64,000 nucleotides of DNA, from assembly GCF_004368965.1 (NCBI RefSeq), contig NZ_SORO01000001.1, positions 1,520,001 to 1,584,000 of the forward strand. The letters run 5' to 3'. Position numbers and translations under genes: made by a program. Positions 25,360-33,362 of this stretch are shown piece by piece. The first letter of the stretch is position 1; every line of letters starts with the position of its first letter. The DNA comes from Leptospira meyeri. GTDB taxonomy: Bacteria; Spirochaetota; Leptospiria; Leptospirales; Leptospiraceae. Below the pieces are notes generated by a model. It was given only the letters and a program-made list of their open reading frames with translations. It searched no databases and had not been told where the DNA came from.

Positions 25360-25388
25360 TATAAATTCACAAGAATGACATCAGTCAA
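25360..25388 (-). promoter_or_regulatory. Sigma-70-type promoter for lipase 1
   Basis: On the minus strand TTGACT (25383-25388) and TTTATA (25360-25365) are separated by 17 bases, and transcription would start about 25 bases before the lipase ATG. It lies downstream of foldase 2, so the first lipase cassette probably has its own transcript. Confidence 0.6.
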
Positions 25389-25431
25389 TAACTTATGGCA
25401 AATTTAGGTCAAATGTTTCGGAACGATGTTC

Positions 25432-26469
25432 TTAGTTAACACCGTATGTTCTCTCTTCCTTGGCACGGTAGTAGCCGCTCGCTTCTTCATTTTTAATGAT
25501 TTCCGCCTCTTCCCCAAAGTATTGTTTGCGCAGAGCGTCCAACTGTTTCTCGTCCTCTGGGGTCATTCCCCCTTTTTTGGAAGAAAGTTGGGTGCGTTTT
25601 TCAGCATATTTCTGCTGGTTTTGCCAGGCTTTTTCTCTCTCTTCTTCCAAAGCATCCCAACGGCTAAGGGCTGCGCTGTCCATGCCCATAGCAGATCGAA
25701 TTTCACGAAGAGCCGATTTTCTTTCTCCAAAAGAAAGGACTTTCAAATCCTTTTGCACAGCCACCATAAATCCTTCTGTCAGTTGTTGTCGTTTGTTCTC
25801 CATAACACGTGGGTATTCTTTGCCGAATTGGTCTTTTAAGGTTTGCGAATATTGGCTGAGTTTGGCATCCAAATTCCCAGCGGGACTTTCCGTGATGCGT
25901 TTTAAGGTATCCCCAATCGTTGTCATTTTCTTTTCCATGGCCCAAATCTGGTCTGCCTTTTCTCCAAACAAACGATACCTTTCTTTCCACATCATTTGTT
26001 TGCGAGCCTCGTCCGACATAAGACCCACCTTACTCATGTTTGCCTCTCTAAACTTATTATAGTTATAAAGATTTTCTGACATTCGCATCAGTTCCAACAC
26101 TTTATCGGGGAAGGCAAATCCAAGAATCTGGTTTAATATCCGAACCCAATCATTCGGATAGAGTTTCGGAAGGTCTTTCATAAGCTCCTCAATCATAGCG
26201 ATCTGTGCCCCAGGATGATCAATGTTTTTGCCATACTTCTCCTGTAGAATCCTTGCGATTTCTTCTACAGAGTATTCCATCAATTTGTGGTCGGCATAGT
26301 CTTCAGGCAGCTGAGGGAGTTCACGAGTGGAAAAATTTTTCCCTTCTTTTAAAATAGATTCAAAGTCTTTTTGATTTTTATCCTTACTTGGACGGAGCAA
26401 AAGGAGACTAAGAAAAAGAACGGAAGCAGAAATAAGGACAATGTATAAGATTTTTTTGTTTTTGATCAT
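25432..26469 (-). CDS. Lipase-specific foldase, second cassette
   Basis: This is a 345-residue protein built like the foldase at 23299-24321. It has an N-terminal membrane anchor (ILYIVLISASVLFLSLLLL), a Pro/Asp-rich linker and a long helical periplasmic domain with FGEKADQIWAMEKK and YFGEEAEIIKNEEASG, echoing the FG-x-EA repeats of lipase foldases. The Lif box itself is hard to find (near LMRMSENLYNYNKF). Its place behind a lipase gene supports the assignment. Sequence identity with the first foldase is low by eye, so each is probably dedicated to its neighbouring lipase. Confidence 0.65.
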   Translation of the reverse strand: MIKNKKILYIVLISASVLFLSLLLLRPSKDKNQKDFESILKEGKNFSTRELPQLPEDYADHKLMEYSVEEIARILQEKYGKNIDHPGAQIAMIEELMKDLPKLYPNDWVRILNQILGFAFPDKVLELMRMSENLYNYNKFREANMSKVGLMSDEARKQMMWKERYRLFGEKADQIWAMEKKMTTIGDTLKRITESPAGNLDAKLSQYSQTLKDQFGKEYPRVMENKRQQLTEGFMVAVQKDLKVLSFGERKSALREIRSAMGMDSAALSRWDALEEEREKAWQNQQKYAEKRTQLSSKKGGMTPEDEKQLDALRKQYFGEEAEIIKNEEASGYYRAKEERTYGVN

Positions 26470-26509
26470 AGTAAAAACGAAAGGATGAATAGTAGTGATA
26501 ATCGGAATC

Positions 26510-26536
26510 CACTGGCGATAAAACTTACCGCCAGTG
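26510..26536. terminator. Hairpin between lipase 2 and foldase 2
   Basis: CACTGGCG (26510-26517) and CGCCAGTG (26529-26536) form a perfect 8-bp stem with an 11-base loop, 9 bases after the lipase 2 stop. There is no T-run on the minus strand, so it may stabilise the lipase mRNA or attenuate read-through rather than fully terminate. The position matches the hairpin in the first cassette. Confidence 0.5.
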
Positions 26537-26544
26537 AGGAATCG

Positions 26545-27657
26545 TTAACCGCCTTTGGTTACGATAAACTCTAAAATAGAAGCGTAGAATTCTTCTTCAT
26601 CAAAAGTATCGGGAGGAACCCCAACCACATCCAAATGGTCTTGGCTCACAACAGAAGTTTTAGATGTCATCTGTGCGGAAGTAGGAGCATTTAAGTTACT
26701 CACATAACCTAAGGTTGAGTTGACTGTGATAGTATCAAAACAAAGAGCACATTCGTTGTATTGTAAACGATATCCCATTTGTTGCGAATTGATTCCCACA
26801 AGTCCGTCATCATCATTGTTACCACGAGTACCGTCACCTTTCCCGGCTGCCCCATCATTGTCGCAGTCATCTACACAATATCCATCACCGTCAATATTGT
26901 AGAATCCTTCTTTTAATAAAAACAATGCAGGGTTTGTATTGATACTGTCTTGCGCAGTGATAATCGATCCCCAATAGTTTGCATCATTTGTATTTACATT
27001 ATAGTTGGTGTTAAATGCTTTCATCCCTGTAGTGATCCCATCAGTGGAAGAATAATCATTATATACTAATTGTTTTGCTGCAGCAACACCATCGTTTCCT
27101 GATCCGTAGATTGTGTTTCCAAATAATTTTGCAAGCGCATCGATTACAGAGGTAACACCTGGTCCTAAATCTAAAATGTATTTCGCAGTTGGAGATCCTC
27201 GGTGTGGACTGGAAACGGAAATCATTACATGAACAACCTGTCTTCCATACCGTGCACGAAGTACAGCTGCTGCTTTTCTGGCATCGATTCCACCTTGGGA
27301 GTGACCAATGATATTTACTTTCGTGGCACCAGTGGATGTCATGTAGTTCTGAATTCGGTCAGCCAATTGTGTTCCTCTTACTTCCGAAGATTGGAAGGGA
27401 GTGACACTGGCGGCTAATGCCTTTTGACCGGAGTTGATACTACCATTGCACGCTGTTTCCAAAAACTCATCACAAGGATCTCCCACAAAGGTACCGTAAT
27501 CGTTACCGAAGTAGTAATATCCAAGTAAATTGTCGAATCCGGAAAGTCCATGTGCAAACACAACCGGATACACTGTTTTCCTTGCTCCTGCCTGTATTCC
27601 CGTCGCAAAGACAAGAAGAACGAGGAGGCAAACAAGGTTTCTTTTTTTAGAGTTCAT
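26545..27657 (-). CDS. Secreted class I triacylglycerol lipase, second cassette
   Basis: This 370-residue secreted lipase has a signal peptide ending near residue 23. VYPVVFAHGLSGFDN gives the oxyanion motif, Ser120 in IIGHSQGG the nucleophile, DDDGLVGINSQ the Asp, and SQDHLDVVG the His. Between about residues 265 and 290 an Asp/Gly-rich insertion (DGDGYCVDDCDNDG and following) looks like a calcium-binding loop with a Cys pair. It is longer than lipase 1 and closer to the Pseudomonas LipA pattern. The start ATG at 27657 has AGAGGTGA upstream, and a TTGACA at 27705-27710 may be its -35 box. Confidence 0.9.
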   Translation of the reverse strand: MNSKKRNLVCLLVLLVFATGIQAGARKTVYPVVFAHGLSGFDNLLGYYYFGNDYGTFVGDPCDEFLETACNGSINSGQKALAASVTPFQSSEVRGTQLADRIQNYMTSTGATKVNIIGHSQGGIDARKAAAVLRARYGRQVVHVMISVSSPHRGSPTAKYILDLGPGVTSVIDALAKLFGNTIYGSGNDGVAAAKQLVYNDYSSTDGITTGMKAFNTNYNVNTNDANYWGSIITAQDSINTNPALFLLKEGFYNIDGDGYCVDDCDNDGAAGKGDGTRGNNDDDGLVGINSQQMGYRLQYNECALCFDTITVNSTLGYVSNLNAPTSAQMTSKTSVVSQDHLDVVGVPPDTFDEEEFYASILEFIVTKGG

Positions 27658-27849
27658 AAATCACCTCTGAACAATCTACAAACCAGTACAAAATGTACGG
27701 ATTTTGTCAAGCTAATTGTGTTAATTTTGAGACAAGTTGTGTCATAGTGAAACACTTGGTACATATTCGCAACCGAGAGAGGAAGTTTGGACACAAATTC
27801 GGGGATTTACCTCAACGGGATCGTCCAAACTAAATTGGCGATTGTTTTT

Positions 27850-27864
27850 ACGAACTTAGTTCGT
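27850..27864. other. Palindrome ACGAACTTAGTTCGT upstream of a lipoprotein gene
   Basis: Arms ACGAAC and GTTCGT with a 3-base centre, ending 12 bases before the ATG at 27877. It could be an operator or an RNA hairpin near the ribosome-binding site. It shares the 219-base divergent gap with the lipase 2 promoter. Confidence 0.35.
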
Positions 27865-27876
27865 CTATAGGTTTTG

Positions 27877-28746
27877 ATGGGAACGAACAGAAACCAATGG
27901 CACCGCATCTTCCTTTTGGGAATATGTTTGGGACTTGCCACTTTTCAAGTCCAGTGCCAAAAAAATGAAGAAGACCAAACAACAGAAATTTTAGCGGGGA
28001 CTCTACTCGCTTACCAAGCAGCAACCACCATCACTTGCACGAGCGAACAATTGACAAAAACTCAAAATGGAAGGATCTTCCAGACTAGCTTTGAATCGGC
28101 CTCGGAATTTTCTTCTTTCTATATTGTTCCCTCGCCTTACCAATCGGTAGCCACTCATGGACAAAGTACAGAACAAAAACGCACGGGCACATATTCCCAT
28201 AAAGCATCTATCTTGTCCGTAGGTCCCACTTGTTTTTATCCACAAAATTGTAATCATAGAGGATATCCCACCATACAGCTCAACAAACTTCCATCAGGTG
28301 GATTCAAAACACCTGTGTTAGTTGAGTTTTATGCCTACTTGGATATGAATCTACCGAATAGTGTTGACTGGTTTAGTTTTGCTACTTTTTCAGCAGATCC
28401 CAGTGACCAATGGAGACGAGTGGTTCTGGTGAATATCGATTCCAAAAATTATGCTTATTTAATGCATGTTCCCAATCACAACCAAAGCCAACATACATTC
28501 CAAAATACAAATACAAGTTTTCCACAAAGGCAGTGGACAAAACTCACAACCTGTCTTGACTTTTCTCCTTCGGGGGGAATGGCGAAAGTGTGGATGGATG
28601 GAACATTAATTTCAACGGCTAGTGTTTCTGGAGGATGTGGAGTATTAGAACAGGCTCACTTTGGACTCTATGCTTCACCAACAGTTGGTTCTGGAACAAT
28701 ATATAATGATGATTTACGAATCGAAGAAGTGTCTGTATGTCCTTAA
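27877..28746 (+). CDS. Lipoprotein with LamG-like beta-sandwich
   Basis: This 289-residue predicted lipoprotein has a signal peptide ending in the lipobox FQVQ-Cys. The mature protein from about residue 70 onward looks like a concanavalin-type beta sandwich: RIFQTSFESASEFSSF, then LVEFYAYLDMNLPNS, then KVWMDGTLISTASVSGG near the end, the strand pattern of polysaccharide-binding or LamG domains. No catalytic residues are recognised. The ATG at 27877 is preferred to a TTG one codon earlier. It is divergent from lipase 2 and convergent with radA. Confidence 0.7.
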   Translation: MGTNRNQWHRIFLLGICLGLATFQVQCQKNEEDQTTEILAGTLLAYQAATTITCTSEQLTKTQNGRIFQTSFESASEFSSFYIVPSPYQSVATHGQSTEQKRTGTYSHKASILSVGPTCFYPQNCNHRGYPTIQLNKLPSGGFKTPVLVEFYAYLDMNLPNSVDWFSFATFSADPSDQWRRVVLVNIDSKNYAYLMHVPNHNQSQHTFQNTNTSFPQRQWTKLTTCLDFSPSGGMAKVWMDGTLISTASVSGGCGVLEQAHFGLYASPTVGSGTIYNDDLRIEEVSVCP

Positions 28747-28768
28747 AAAAGGACGTTAGTTTCTAAAC

Positions 28769-30136
28769 TCAAAAACCTAACTCTTGTAAGTGTTTGACAG
28801 GAATGAGTTCTAAAGAAGAAAAAAGTCCGTCCACTTCTTTAAAATTCCCTTGGGGAATATAAACTTTGGATATTCCGATCCCAGCCAGTTCTTTCAGTCG
28901 CAAACTGATTTGGCCCACACTCCTCACTTCTCCAGAAAGCCCCACTTCACCAAGAAATCCAATCTCTCTGGAAACTGGTTTGTCTTTAAACGAAGAGGCA
29001 ATAGATGCGACAATGGCTAAATCAAGGCTTGGTTCATCTATGCTAAGCCCACCAGCAAGGTTACTAAATATATCTGATTCGGACAATGGGAATCCCAAAT
29101 ATTTTTCAAGAACAGCTGAAAGTAGAATCACACGTCGATTGTCCAAACCTTCTGCCATACGACGGGCCTGCCCGTAAGAGGACTTGGTAACAAGGGCCTG
29201 AACTTCCACACCAATGGCACGAGATCCTTCCATCACTGACGATAAAACACTACCTGATCTTTCTTCTGATTCAGGAGAGATAAACAATCGGTGGCGATCT
29301 AGTACTTGTTTTAACCCTCCAGAGACCATTTCAAAAATTGCTGTGTCACCTACTGCACCAAACCTGTTTTTAACGGCGCGGAGGATGCGATAATAATTAA
29401 ACCGATCCCCTTCAAAATACAGAACCGTATCCACCAAATGTTCCAAGACCTTTGGACCGGCGATCTGACCTTCTTTGGTGATATGGCCTATGAGAAAAAT
29501 AGGAACCGATGTTCTTTTGGCAGTCTCCAAAAATACTTGAGAAGACTCTCTGAGTTGCGTGATGGTTCCGGCTTGGTTGACTAAACTTTCTTTCAAAATG
29601 GTTTGGATGGAATCGATAAAAACCACTTTGGGTTTTAAATCCGAAATCATTTGTGAAATATTTTCGGCATACACCTCGGATGATAATAATATGTTTTTGG
29701 AGGTGACACCCATGCGTTTGGCTCGAAGTCCAATTTGGGAGGCAGACTCTTCTCCTGAAATGTACAAAACGGAACCTTCGTTCGCAATGTTTTTGGCAAT
29801 CTCTAAAACCAAAGTGGACTTTCCAACTCCCGGCTCGCCACCAACTAACACCAAACTGCCGGGAACTATCCCACCACCAAACACCAAATCCAATTCGCTA
29901 AAACCAGTTGAGGTGCGAGTGTGGGCATCACTCACCACAGAACCAATCGATTTAGGATCTGTGTATTTTCTATCTTTCGGTTTCAGTGAAATTGGAGAAT
30001 CAAACCTACCTGCAGAAGTATTTTCTACTTCTTCAATTTGATTCCACTCCCCACAAGATGGACATTTCCCAGCCCATCGGCTGAAACTATCCCCGCAGGA
30101 TTTACATTGGTATTGGGGGAGTTGTTTTTTTGCCAT
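28769..30136 (-). CDS. radA: DNA repair protein RadA
   Basis: This 455-residue RadA (Sms) is a RecA-like helicase that drives branch migration during recombinational repair. The N-terminal zinc finger has two Cys pairs (YQCKSCG and KCPSCGEWNQ). Walker A is GGEPGVGKST, the RadA signature KNRFGAVGDT is present, and the C-terminal Lon-like domain includes DLAIVASIASSF. The ATG at 30136 shares one base with the stop of the upstream exonuclease gene (TAATG), so they are coupled. A longer frame beginning 23 codons earlier lies inside that gene and is rejected. Confidence 0.95.
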   Translation of the reverse strand: MAKKQLPQYQCKSCGDSFSRWAGKCPSCGEWNQIEEVENTSAGRFDSPISLKPKDRKYTDPKSIGSVVSDAHTRTSTGFSELDLVFGGGIVPGSLVLVGGEPGVGKSTLVLEIAKNIANEGSVLYISGEESASQIGLRAKRMGVTSKNILLSSEVYAENISQMISDLKPKVVFIDSIQTILKESLVNQAGTITQLRESSQVFLETAKRTSVPIFLIGHITKEGQIAGPKVLEHLVDTVLYFEGDRFNYYRILRAVKNRFGAVGDTAIFEMVSGGLKQVLDRHRLFISPESEERSGSVLSSVMEGSRAIGVEVQALVTKSSYGQARRMAEGLDNRRVILLSAVLEKYLGFPLSESDIFSNLAGGLSIDEPSLDLAIVASIASSFKDKPVSREIGFLGEVGLSGEVRSVGQISLRLKELAGIGISKVYIPQGNFKEVDGLFSSLELIPVKHLQELGF

Positions 30137-30774
30137 TAGTGTTCGAAAAGATTTGGTACTTCCAAAAGATCCAGTTCTACTTGGGTTTCTAAAAATCCAA
30201 AACAACGCTCTGCTAATGCAAACCGATTTTCGCGGATCATCATCTCAGTAAGGATGGATTCTAGTGCAATCAAAAACCGAACATCCGTCGATGCATAGTC
30301 TACCTGGTCTTTGGTGAGGATCTTCTTTCCCCAATCCGAACTTTGATTTTTTTTATCGATGTTTTCTTCAAAAAATTCACGAATCAGTTCTTTTAACCCA
30401 TGTTTGTCGGTGTAGGTTCGCGCAAGTTTACTTCCAATTTTAGTACAGAATACATTTTGAACTTTGATCCCGAGCCTTGCACGTAAAAACGTCATGTCCA
30501 TTCGTGCAAAATGAAAGATCTTCGTGATCTCTTTGGATTCAAATAATTTTTGGATGTGTGGGGCTTCTTTTTGGCCAGGAAGAATTTGAACGAGAGCGAC
30601 TTTATTTTTAGAATCGGAAATTTGTACGACGCAGAGTCTATCCCTTCTAGGATTGAGTCCCATCATTTCACAGTCCACGGCCAACCGGTCATCTTTTTTG
30701 AAGGCTTCAAAGAAATCTTCGTTCAGGTCACCCTGAAGAACGACTGGTTTTATAGTTGAACGTTTTTGGGTCAT
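30136..30774 (-). CDS. DEDD-family 3'-5' exonuclease, RNase D-like
   Basis: This is a 212-residue exonuclease with only the DEDDy domain. Exo I is LAVDCEMMGLNP (Asp and Glu), Exo II is FHFARMDMTFL (Asp), and Exo III is DYASTDVRFLIAL (Tyr and Asp). All metal ligands are present. The HRDC domain of classical RNase D is missing, so a short RNase D-like enzyme acting on RNA 3' ends is likely; a role on DNA cannot be excluded. It is translated just before radA with a 1-base overlap. Confidence 0.85.
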   Translation of the reverse strand: MTQKRSTIKPVVLQGDLNEDFFEAFKKDDRLAVDCEMMGLNPRRDRLCVVQISDSKNKVALVQILPGQKEAPHIQKLFESKEITKIFHFARMDMTFLRARLGIKVQNVFCTKIGSKLARTYTDKHGLKELIREFFEENIDKKNQSSDWGKKILTKDQVDYASTDVRFLIALESILTEMMIRENRFALAERCFGFLETQVELDLLEVPNLFEH

Positions 30775-30828
30775 AATGGCTTACTATGGAAACCACCCTA
30801 ACAAAATCATCAAATAGATTTTTCCAAG

Positions 30829-32715
30829 ATGAAAATTCAATACAGAGTTCATAATTCCGTCACCATTTCCAACTTTCTTCCTGTAAAGGCAGGGGTTTAC
30901 CAATCCGAATGTAAAAAATTCGAACTTCTATTACCTTCCACTACGGATCAAAAATCAGGAACCGTCCTTAGTCCCAAACTCATTTGGCGAGAACCAACAA
31001 GACCTGAAGTTGGATTTTCGGTAGACCATTTGGAACTAGAATTGTCCCTTCTTCCAGAAGGAAATGGATATTCTCTTTTCCAACATGGATACCAATCTTG
31101 GTCCATCTCAAGAAAAGTCGAAAATACATCCGTAGACAAACCGCCTTTTTTATCTTTTTTACAATACTCCCAGGAAAATATTTATTCAAAACATGAATCA
31201 AAGGTAGGTAAGTTTATTTCTGAATACCTAGCCCTTGTTTTTAATAGAGATTCGGGAAATGGTGTTTTGTATGCTCCCATCGAACAGGGAGAATTCGGAA
31301 CTAAATTTGAAATTGTCTTTGGAGAACCAGGAAATATAACTTCCGTTAAAGTAATATACGATATTCATTGTTTGCCCGACCTTCGTCCAAATACAAAATT
31401 CAGCATCGCAAAAATAAAAGTTCTATCTTTTAAAGGGAATCCAGAAGGAAAACTAGCTAAATACTTTGAAGAATTAGGAAAAAAAGAAGGCCCAGGTAAC
31501 TTACCGAAAAAAGTTCCTACTGGTTGGTGTTCTTGGTACTATTATTACACAAAAATTGACCAAAAAACCATCTTAGACAATTTAACAAAAGTTAGAGAAT
31601 TAAACTTACCATTTGAGTTTTTTCAAATTGATGATGGGTACCAAAAAGAAATTGGAGATTGGTTAGTTCCAAACGATAAGTTTCCTGGAGGGATGCGAAT
31701 CCTTGCTGATGAAATCAAACGAGTAGGACTAAAACCAGGAATTTGGCTGGCTCCTTTCCTTGTTCGAAAAAAATCAGAATTCTTTCGTAAGTATCCAGAA
31801 GCCATCCTTAAAGACCAAAACGGAAAACCAGTTCCTGCCATTTACCAACCGCTCTGGGGAAGAGGTTATACTTATGCACTTGATATTACACACCCAACGG
31901 CTCTAGCTTATATAGAAAAAGTTTTTTCTACCCTTGTCAAAGAATGGGGCTATCCTTATTTAAAATTGGATTTTCTTTATGCTGGTTTACTCCCTGGTGA
32001 TGTATATAACAAAAGTTTGTCGCCACAAGCTCGCTATAGAAATGTATTAGAGCTAATTCGTAAGGTTGTTGGAAAAAACACATTTTTACTTGGATGTGGA
32101 GCACCAATGTTACCTTCAGTGGGAATTTTTGATGGGATGCGTATCTCTTGTGATGTTGCTCCTTTTTGGTATCCTGAAAAACTTCGTGTATTCTTAAAAG
32201 ATAGAGATGCACTTTGCACAAGAACTGCCCTCATCAACGACATCACTCGTTCTTCAATGCACAGGCATCTATGGTTAAATGATCCTGATTGTTTACTCGT
32301 TCGTAAAAAAAGAAACAAAATGAACGAGGCACAAACTAAACTTATGGCCTCCGTCATGGCAGTGTCAGGTGGGATGTTACTTGTCTCTGATGATTTGACA
32401 AAATTAGAGACAGACCGTTTGGATCTTTTAAAAAAGGCATTCCAACTCAACAGGGAATGTCAGGCTTATACACCGATACCAATTGGGATTTTTGAAGAAG
32501 AATTCCCTACGGCAATGTACAATCCCGCAGGTTATCTTGGAATTTGGAATCCAACAGAAGAAGAACGGACCATCCAGGTGGCAATCCCACAAGGGCTCAA
32601 AACAAAGGAACCATTTTTGGACTTCTGGACAGGAACCATGGTAAACCTTCGAATGATTGGTGGCCACTTTGAAATCACACTACCAGCTTTTGGGTCTGTA
32701 GTTGTCTCTGTTTGA
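30829..32715 (+). CDS. GH36-type alpha-galactosidase
   Basis: This is a 628-residue glycoside hydrolase. After an N-terminal beta-sandwich (about 1-220) the barrel begins with PTGWCSWYYYYTKID and FQIDDGYQKEIGDW. The nucleophile is Asp381 in YLKLDFLYAG and the acid/base is Asp442 in RISCDVAPFW, both standard for clan GH-D. No signal peptide is visible, so it is cytoplasmic. Likely substrates are alpha-galactosides; a related specificity such as alpha-N-acetylgalactosaminidase is possible. There are no sugar transport genes next to it. Confidence 0.85.
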   Translation: MKIQYRVHNSVTISNFLPVKAGVYQSECKKFELLLPSTTDQKSGTVLSPKLIWREPTRPEVGFSVDHLELELSLLPEGNGYSLFQHGYQSWSISRKVENTSVDKPPFLSFLQYSQENIYSKHESKVGKFISEYLALVFNRDSGNGVLYAPIEQGEFGTKFEIVFGEPGNITSVKVIYDIHCLPDLRPNTKFSIAKIKVLSFKGNPEGKLAKYFEELGKKEGPGNLPKKVPTGWCSWYYYYTKIDQKTILDNLTKVRELNLPFEFFQIDDGYQKEIGDWLVPNDKFPGGMRILADEIKRVGLKPGIWLAPFLVRKKSEFFRKYPEAILKDQNGKPVPAIYQPLWGRGYTYALDITHPTALAYIEKVFSTLVKEWGYPYLKLDFLYAGLLPGDVYNKSLSPQARYRNVLELIRKVVGKNTFLLGCGAPMLPSVGIFDGMRISCDVAPFWYPEKLRVFLKDRDALCTRTALINDITRSSMHRHLWLNDPDCLLVRKKRNKMNEAQTKLMASVMAVSGGMLLVSDDLTKLETDRLDLLKKAFQLNRECQAYTPIPIGIFEEEFPTAMYNPAGYLGIWNPTEEERTIQVAIPQGLKTKEPFLDFWTGTMVNLRMIGGHFEITLPAFGSVVVSV

Positions 32716-32728
32716 TTTAGAAAATTAA

Positions 32729-32756
32729 TTGACGGTTTCTAATTTGGACTTAAAAT
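32729..32756 (+). promoter_or_regulatory. Sigma-70-type promoter for small lipoprotein gene
   Basis: TTGACG (32729-32734) and TAAAAT (32751-32756) are separated by 16 bases. Transcription would start near 32763, about 20 bases before the ATG at 32785, and AAGAGG at 32773-32778 is the ribosome site. Confidence 0.65.
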
Positions 32757-32784
32757 TTCTGCAATTCGTCGTAAGAGGTTTTTT

Positions 32785-33249
32785 ATGCGTATGATCAAAC
32801 ATTTGAGTATAGTTTCCGTAATTGCGGTACTAATTTCATTTAACAATTGCTCCATTTTGGATTCTGCTTCTGGTAGCATTAGCCGATTGGGAGTGTCCGT
32901 TTCTGATTCCGCTTCTGCACTAGTTAAATCAGTTTCTAATAGTATTTCTTCTATTTCTGACAGCGGAAAAGAAAAAGCAATGAACGAGTACAAAGAAGAT
33001 ATCATTGCAAGCGTTGCTTTACAAATTCGTTACGAAAACCAAAAACAAGAATTAGAAAACCAACTCTCTTTGATTGCAAAATCTCACGGCGTAGTTGCTT
33101 GGAGATCAAACAGCGCTACATACATTGCGATTGGACAAGGATTAAAACAAGCAAATCTTTTTCCATCTGAAATGAAAATCGTAGCAGAAGATGTAGCAAA
33201 ACAAAACGTCACTGTCGCAAAACTAATCTTAAACGGGTACAATCTATAA
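32785..33249 (+). CDS. Small putative lipoprotein
   Basis: This 154-residue exported protein has a hydrophobic signal (IVSVIAVLISFNN) followed by Cys22, an atypical but spirochaete-plausible lipobox. The mature N-terminus is very Ser-rich (about residues 23-60); the C-terminal 90 residues are helical and charged (YENQKQELENQLSLIAK). I do not recognise the family. It has its own promoter (32729-32756), a good ribosome site and a strong terminator (33263-33298), so it is an independently and perhaps highly transcribed single gene. Confidence 0.75.
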   Translation: MRMIKHLSIVSVIAVLISFNNCSILDSASGSISRLGVSVSDSASALVKSVSNSISSISDSGKEKAMNEYKEDIIASVALQIRYENQKQELENQLSLIAKSHGVVAWRSNSATYIAIGQGLKQANLFPSEMKIVAEDVAKQNVTVAKLILNGYNL

Positions 33250-33262
33250 TTCAGATCCATTT

Positions 33263-33298
33263 TGGGCGGGGAAATACCGCCCATTCCTTCTTTTTTTT
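33263..33298 (+). terminator. Rho-independent terminator after small lipoprotein gene
   Basis: TGGGCGG (33263-33269) pairs with CCGCCCA (33277-33283) around a 7-base loop, followed after a short spacer by eight T residues. It lies 13 bases after the stop at 33249. Confidence 0.85.
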
Positions 33299-33362
33299 AT
33301 TCATCTATTTTTTATTTTTTACTACCATAGAATCGAACCCGAACCCAAATCCTTTTGGTTTT

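Noticed and set aside
25426..26062. Plus-strand open frames of 137 and 188 codons opposite foldase 2
   Set aside because: The minus-strand frame has a membrane anchor, foldase-like repeats and an operon partner. The opposite frames are Ser/Phe-rich shadows without a start context.
32034..32450. 138-codon minus-strand frame inside the alpha-galactosidase gene
   Set aside because: It is opposite the catalytic core of a clear GH36 enzyme, with no ribosome site and no family features.
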